From an uncultured Sphingomonadaceae bacterium (GTDB lineage: Bacteria; Pseudomonadota; Alphaproteobacteria; Sphingomonadales; Sphingomonadaceae), in contig CAMLGC010000022.1 in NCBI GenBank assembly GCA_946479505.1, positions 1 through 37,407 of the forward strand: 37,407 nucleotides of DNA, read 5' to 3'. Made by a program: the position numbers and the translations under genes. Positions 32,953 to 37,407 of this stretch are shown piece by piece. The notes under the pieces were generated by a model, which did not search any database, was not told the origin of the DNA, and saw nothing but the letters and a program-made list of their open reading frames with translations. Positions within the stretch are counted from its first letter, which is position 1. The number at the start of each line of letters is the position of its first letter.

Positions 32953-35900
32953 CGTCGGCCATTCGCACGCGGGCTGAAGCCAGCACATCATCGACAATCA
33001 TGTCGATGATGTCGGGGCCAATGTTGACCGCACCAGACGACAGAATTTGGTCAAAGAAGAAGTCGTCGATCGAGTTACGAATGCGGTTCTGAAGGTCCCG
33101 ATCATGCTGCCAGCCGACCGTTCGGTTGCGCTCGATGATGTCGGTGACTGCGATGGCGATGTCCGTGGCCGGGCCATCTGCGTCCAATCCAACCTTCTTG
33201 AGTTCCCGGCGCGCGATACCCCAGAACGCCGTCTCATTGCCTTTCCCCCTGATCGAGGGCGGCGTCGGATCTTCGCTGTCCTCGCGCGTATCGATGCGGT
33301 CGCGAAGTGATCGCATCTGATCGAGATAGGCTTTCTCTTCGAGCCGGCGATCTCTGAACGCCGCGATGGTGTCCCGGATCAGCTTGGAAAACTTCTCGAA
33401 GAAAACAGGGTCCTCATCCCATTTTTCTTCAATCGCACGCAGCGTGCGGTGCGCGATTTCGTCGGCGATTGATGCGTCCGAGCGGTTCTTTTTCGACCGT
33501 GCCGCGTCGATGGCCGCATCATCGAAAACGGCCAACGGTTCCACGACGGTGATCACCTCGTGAGCGGTCACATGGTTGTCTAGAAGTGCGCGGACGCGCT
33601 TTTCATAATCGGACCAATCGATCGCGTCAGCGTATCGGGTCTTCACATGGGCGCGCAGGGCGATGAACCGCTTCTCGTCGGATCGCCATCGCGACATCCG
33701 CTCGGGCGGCGTTTCCTCGACAAACGTCCGTGAAGCGACGGCCACGGTCAGCGTGCGAGAGAACGCCGACAACGCCTTGTAAAATTCGTCTCTCAGACTC
33801 TCGTCCGATAGCGAGCGCGCATATGCCTCTTCGTCATACTTATTGGAGACGCCGGCAAAGAGGTCGAGCAACGCCGCGTGCTTCTCGGGAAGAGATCGGG
33901 CCTCATCGGCGACTTGGGTTACCGCCTGATTGAGGTCGCTTTCATTAAAATCCTTTAGTGCATCGTTTGCCGTCAGCGCTTCGCCGAGGTCCTGCAAAAC
34001 GCCACAGTAGTCGATGACATATCCGAATGGTTTTTCCGGAGCGCCGTCGTCATCGAACACACGATTCACACGAGCAATGGCCTGTAGCAGGGCGTGCTCG
34101 CGAAGCGGGCGCGCCATATAAAGGACTGTGTTCCGGGGAGCATCAAATCCGGTCAGCAGCTTGTCGACGACGATAAGGATGTCGGGGTCGCCGGAGCCTT
34201 TGAAGCTCTCCACGATCGACCGGTTGTAGTTCTCTTCGCCCTGCCAGCGGTCCATCATCCGGCGCCAGAAGGTCACGACCTCATCGACATTTTCTTCGTC
34301 GATGGCCGTCTCGCCCTCGCGCAGTTCGGGCGCCGAAATCACGACTTCAGAGGTGACATCGCTAAACTCGTCCAGCAGCTTTTTCAGCGTAATGGCGTCG
34401 CGCTTCGACGGCGCGACAAGCTGCCCCTTCAGACCGGTGCCCTTGAAATTGTCAGCGAAATGACGACTGACGTCGAAGGCGATGCAGCGCAGGCGGGCAG
34501 ACACGCCCATCAACGCCCGCGGTCGACTCATCTTGCGCTTGAGGTCTCCCTTTTGCGCATCTGACAGCCCACGAGTGACGCGATCGAACCAGGCATCTAC
34601 GGCCGCTTCGTCGATATCTTCCTCAACGTGACGGCCCTCGTACAACAGTGGGACAACCGCACCGTCCTCGACCGCATCCTTCATCGAATAGACCGGTCGC
34701 GCCAGCGTGCCGAACTTGAGGAAGGTATTCCGCTCCTTTTTCGCGATCGGCGTGCCGGTGAAGCCGATCAGGCAAGCGTTCGGGAAAACCTCGCGCATCC
34801 GGGCGTGCAGGCTATCTAGGTCACCGTACTGGCTGCGATGGCTTTCATCGACCAGAACGAAAATGTCGGCGCTGTCGTCCGCCACCCGGCGCTTGTTTAG
34901 CCCAGCCTTGAATTTGTTGATGACGGTGGTGACGACGGGGGCCTTGCCCTCGATCAGTTCAATCAGATGCTCGCCCGTCTTGGCCCTGACGGGCGACAGC
35001 CCGGTCGCGCGGAAGGTGTCGGCGATCTGCTTATCGAGGTCGGTCCGGTCCGTCACCATCACCAGCCGCGCGCTCGGCGAGGCCATGACGAGCGCTTTGG
35101 CCAGCATCACCATCGTCAGCGACTTGCCCGACCCCTGGGTATGCCAGACCACCCCGCCTTCACGCCTGCCGGACTCATCGCGCGTCTGCACGCGGCGAAG
35201 CAGGTCGTTCACCGCGAACATCTGCTGATGCCGAGCGATCTTCTTCACCGGGCCGTCGAACAGGGTGAAACGCCGCGCCATGTCCAGCAACCGTTCGGGA
35301 CGGGCAAGGCTGATCAGGATCGAGTCGAGCGGCGTCGCAAAGCGCGAGCCGGCCTCCATCAGGTGACCGTGCCTAGACCTGTGAATAGCGAAGTCGGCGA
35401 AGATCAACCGCTCCTCGATCTCGTCCATTTCGCGCGACATCACCTTGGCGATATCGTCTGGCGTATCCTCCAGCTCCTTCCACGCCGCCCAGAATTTCGC
35501 CGGCGTGCCGACTGTGGCGTAGCGCGGGCGGTGGGGGCTGGCGGCGATGAGTAGCTGCGCCGAAAAGAACAGATTGGGCGCGCCGACATCCGGCTTCTGA
35601 TTGCGGAGATGCTGACTGATGCCCTGCATGGCATCTTCCTGGCTGCGCTTCACCTCGATCACCGCGAAAGGGATGCCGTTCACGAACAGCACGATGTCCG
35701 GCCTGATCGCCGCACCGCCCGGCCACTCGACCGGGAATTCGGCGGTCATGTGGAACGCGTTGGCGCGCCAATCCGCCCAATCTATATAGCGGAGCTGGTG
35801 TTCGCGGGCCTGGCCATCGATGGTCTGCGGTAGCGCGATGCCCAGTTGAAGTAGGTCGGTCACGACTTCATTGGTGCGGAGCAAGCCATCGAAACGGACA

Positions 35901-36157
35901 TCACGCAGTCGGTCGATCGCCGTGATGATGTTGGTTTCGGAAAACGGATGCGAACGATTACCCCGTCGGATGTGGTTCAGGCGGGATAGCTGCGCGGACA
36001 GGATATCTTCCAGCAGCACCGTGGACCGGCGATGCCCTCGCTGGCGCTCCACCTCGGCGCGCGTGACATAGTGCCAGCCGAGCGCCGACAGCGTTTGCAA
36101 CGCCTGAAGCTGCGCCCCGCCGGCTTCGGACAGGGCAAATTCCGGAGATGTGCTCAT
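32936..36157 (-). CDS. hsdR: Type I restriction endonuclease subunit HsdR
   Basis: DNA-translocating, DNA-cleaving subunit of a type I restriction-modification complex. 1073 residues from the ATG at 36157, which overlaps the upstream stop in an ATGA; the longer frame to 36244 lies in the neighbouring gene. The N-terminal PD-(D/E)xK nuclease has RPDIVLF (D154) and IPFAVIEVKRS (E168, K170). The SF2 motor has the Walker A GSGKS (K345), DRTDLDKQ, DESHRSQYG (D437), GFTGTPI and DKLLTGFDAP, with QAIARVNR as motif VI. A helical C-terminal domain follows. No truncation or frameshift. Its partners hsdM and hsdS must lie beyond the window if the system is complete. Confidence 0.95.
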   Translation of the reverse strand: MSTSPEFALSEAGGAQLQALQTLSALGWHYVTRAEVERQRGHRRSTVLLEDILSAQLSRLNHIRRGNRSHPFSETNIITAIDRLRDVRFDGLLRTNEVVTDLLQLGIALPQTIDGQAREHQLRYIDWADWRANAFHMTAEFPVEWPGGAAIRPDIVLFVNGIPFAVIEVKRSQEDAMQGISQHLRNQKPDVGAPNLFFSAQLLIAASPHRPRYATVGTPAKFWAAWKELEDTPDDIAKVMSREMDEIEERLIFADFAIHRSRHGHLMEAGSRFATPLDSILISLARPERLLDMARRFTLFDGPVKKIARHQQMFAVNDLLRRVQTRDESGRREGGVVWHTQGSGKSLTMVMLAKALVMASPSARLVMVTDRTDLDKQIADTFRATGLSPVRAKTGEHLIELIEGKAPVVTTVINKFKAGLNKRRVADDSADIFVLVDESHRSQYGDLDSLHARMREVFPNACLIGFTGTPIAKKERNTFLKFGTLARPVYSMKDAVEDGAVVPLLYEGRHVEEDIDEAAVDAWFDRVTRGLSDAQKGDLKRKMSRPRALMGVSARLRCIAFDVSRHFADNFKGTGLKGQLVAPSKRDAITLKKLLDEFSDVTSEVVISAPELREGETAIDEENVDEVVTFWRRMMDRWQGEENYNRSIVESFKGSGDPDILIVVDKLLTGFDAPRNTVLYMARPLREHALLQAIARVNRVFDDDGAPEKPFGYVIDYCGVLQDLGEALTANDALKDFNESDLNQAVTQVADEARSLPEKHAALLDLFAGVSNKYDEEAYARSLSDESLRDEFYKALSAFSRTLTVAVASRTFVEETPPERMSRWRSDEKRFIALRAHVKTRYADAIDWSDYEKRVRALLDNHVTAHEVITVVEPLAVFDDAAIDAARSKKNRSDASIADEIAHRTLRAIEEKWDEDPVFFEKFSKLIRDTIAAFRDRRLEEKAYLDQMRSLRDRIDTREDSEDPTPPSIRGKGNETAFWGIARRELKKVGLDADGPATDIAIAVTDIIERNRTVGWQHDRDLQNRIRNSIDDFFFDQILSSGAVNIGPDIIDMIVDDVLASARVRMADDGRIR

Positions 36158-37407
36158 GCGGCGACAGCGACAGGTGCGGTCTTCGGCTTGCGCTTGGCCT
36201 TGGTCGTCGTTGAGGCTGGCTTGGCGATCCAGGCGAAGGCGCATTTGTAACCCAGCGCCCGCAGCTCATTCGCGGCCTGGCGGAAGGTCACAAGGCTGAA
36301 GAAGGGAAGTCGGTTTGTGCCGGCGCCGACGCCGGAGCAGATCACGGCATAAACGATAAGATGAGCTGCTTCGCTATATGGGGTCCCAGAGCCAGCGACA
36401 AGAGCCTGATAGCCGGTCAGGCCGAGGGCGGTCTCCTGATCGGCGATCCGCGTCCTCAGGAGATCACGGAAGGGGCCGTCCATCTTCATCACACGCGCCG
36501 ACACGGTTCCCTGATTGAAGAGGTGGCTGAGACGTGACGACGAGGTCTGATCCTTCACATGGATCATTGCCCCGGTATTTTCGAGGAAATCACAGGCTTC
36601 GATCGAATAGGAAGCGCCGGTCGGCTTCACCAATTTGCGGTCGAGGCAAAGCATATTGTGGCCGCCACTCGCGACCCGGCCATTGTATTTCTCCTCGTTT
36701 TCGTCGGCTAGGGCGTCGGGCATGGCATGTGCGGTAACCCCGGCAAAGAAGGCGGCGACCTCGTTCGCTAGATTGGTATCGATCCGATACCAGCGGTCCG
36801 CGGAGAGAACATATTTCTCGCCGTTCAGGTCCGTCTCGAAGACAAGGCATTCCTTAATGCGCCAGCTCTGGCCGTCATCCTTGCCGTCGGCGTTGCACTC
36901 GTAGACCTTATGCCCAGAGAGATGTCCCGGCTCATAGGCGGGCAGCGCCTTCTCCCGCATGTCTGCAATATACCCCCCGATTTCCAGATCGGTGTGGACG
37001 TTGGAGCAATTGAAGCCTTTGTAGCGGATGTGACGCGCTTTCTCCGGGTCATAGATAATCGGATAGGCAATGTGCAGCGTATCCGGAATAGCGGCCGCCA
37101 AGGCGCTGTTGAGCGCCGCGACCAGGGCGGCGTCGAGCAATTCAATGGTAGCCTTGTCGCGAACATGTTTGATCTGGTCGATCCAGGCGAAGTTCGTCTT
37201 ATAGTCGGTCTTGCCGAAGGCGGCGAAGGCGTCGGCGCAAATCTGCGGCAGGTCGCCGACCTCCATTTCCTTGGTGAGGCTCAGTCCGTCGCTGCCGGCC
37301 ACGCGGATTGCGAAACCCGTATCCTTGGGCTCGCCAGCCAGGCCGCGCACGATGTCGCGCTCAATGTCGATGCTGAAGGCGGTCTGGTCGGAACGGCGCG
37401 CTGTTTG
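36154..37407 (-). CDS. TIGR04141 family sporadically distributed protein (DUF6119-like), 5' end missing
   Basis: At least 417 residues; the frame is open through the right edge of the window, so the N-terminus is absent. The GTG near 37350 is internal rather than the start. The readable start (FSIDIERDIVRGLAG, EPKDTGFAIRVAGSDGLSL) and HVKDQTSSSRLSHLFNQGTV then SARVMKMDG are the patterns I associate with the DUF6119/TIGR04141 group, known for patchy distribution beside restriction-modification genes. No enzymatic motif is evident. The C-terminus is a Lys/Thr-rich tail (TTTKAKRKPKTAP) that might bind DNA. Translationally coupled to hsdR by ATGA, which argues for a role in the same system. Confidence 0.72.
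   Translation of the reverse strand, partial: QTARRSDQTAFSIDIERDIVRGLAGEPKDTGFAIRVAGSDGLSLTKEMEVGDLPQICADAFAAFGKTDYKTNFAWIDQIKHVRDKATIELLDAALVAALNSALAAAIPDTLHIAYPIIYDPEKARHIRYKGFNCSNVHTDLEIGGYIADMREKALPAYEPGHLSGHKVYECNADGKDDGQSWRIKECLVFETDLNGEKYVLSADRWYRIDTNLANEVAAFFAGVTAHAMPDALADENEEKYNGRVASGGHNMLCLDRKLVKPTGASYSIEACDFLENTGAMIHVKDQTSSSRLSHLFNQGTVSARVMKMDGPFRDLLRTRIADQETALGLTGYQALVAGSGTPYSEAAHLIVYAVICSGVGAGTNRLPFFSLVTFRQAANELRALGYKCAFAWIAKPASTTTKAKRKPKTAPVAVAA

Larger units (their letters stand above)
30089..37407. mobile_element. Integrated genomic island, left end at tRNA-Arg (right end outside window)
   Basis: A serine recombinase abutting and reading into a tRNA is followed by a small partner gene, a toxin remnant and a restriction cluster, all on the minus strand. 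The neighbouring core genes are mixed in orientation, and the island looks lower in GC than the flank. Whether one or two insertions built this region is unclear: the VapC remnant at 32133-32216 may mark an internal junction. Confidence 0.55.

Overview
This is a GC-rich alphaproteobacterial chromosome segment, almost certainly from a sphingomonad (Sphingomonas or a close relative). The main evidence is a serine palmitoyltransferase whose catalytic residues fall at the same numbers as in the Sphingomonas paucimobilis enzyme (H159, D231, H234, K265, R378, R390). A tonB-exbB-exbD-exbD operon and typical sphingomonad intergenic hairpin repeats agree with this.

Positions 1-8727 look like an envelope-lipid neighbourhood: the end of an acyl carrier protein gene, spt, a hybrid sensor kinase, lptF-lptG, a membrane fatty-acid desaturase-type enzyme (minus strand), a GNAT-fold protein that I read as a candidate bacterial ceramide synthase, and dcd. 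Sphingomonads carry glycosphingolipids in place of LPS, so these genes may together make, modify, export and sense sphingolipids. SPT is certain. The ceramide synthase call rests on family resemblance and context. The desaturase and LptFG links are inference.

Positions 8728-11684 hold a repeat-bearing spacer, a rho-independent terminator and the tonB-exbB-exbD-exbD operon (minus strand), with strong hairpins in its two long internal gaps. Positions 11685-18492 hold small housekeeping modules: a secreted unknown protein, a GST-folB pair, a GNAT, a tightly packed DUF1285-Nudix-CCA transferase run, and a GGDEF-EAL protein whose 3' end overlaps cca. Positions 18541-21904 hold kynureninase coupled to a lipoprotein-type alpha/beta hydrolase (probable tryptophan catabolism), a 61-residue unknown protein and a LysR regulator.

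Positions 21950-29978 hold parC, purC, a TbpB-like surface lipoprotein gene followed by its probable Slam exporter (type XI secretion), a 49-residue membrane protein, purS-purQ and a queuosine-precursor transporter gene.

At 30054-30130 there is a tRNA-Arg(TCT). From here rightwards the window is accessory DNA. A large serine recombinase runs antisense into the tRNA and stops inside its anticodon loop, marking the edge of an integrated element. Behind it lie a small unknown protein, a VapC-type toxin remnant, and a defence cluster read leftwards: a TIGR04141/DUF6119-type protein (open at the window edge), type I restriction subunit HsdR, and an M48/YgjP-type metallopeptidase, the three linked by overlapping ends. 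No hsdM or hsdS lies in the window; they would be expected beyond its right edge.

The only stretch over 300 bases without a gene is 8728-9117, described below.
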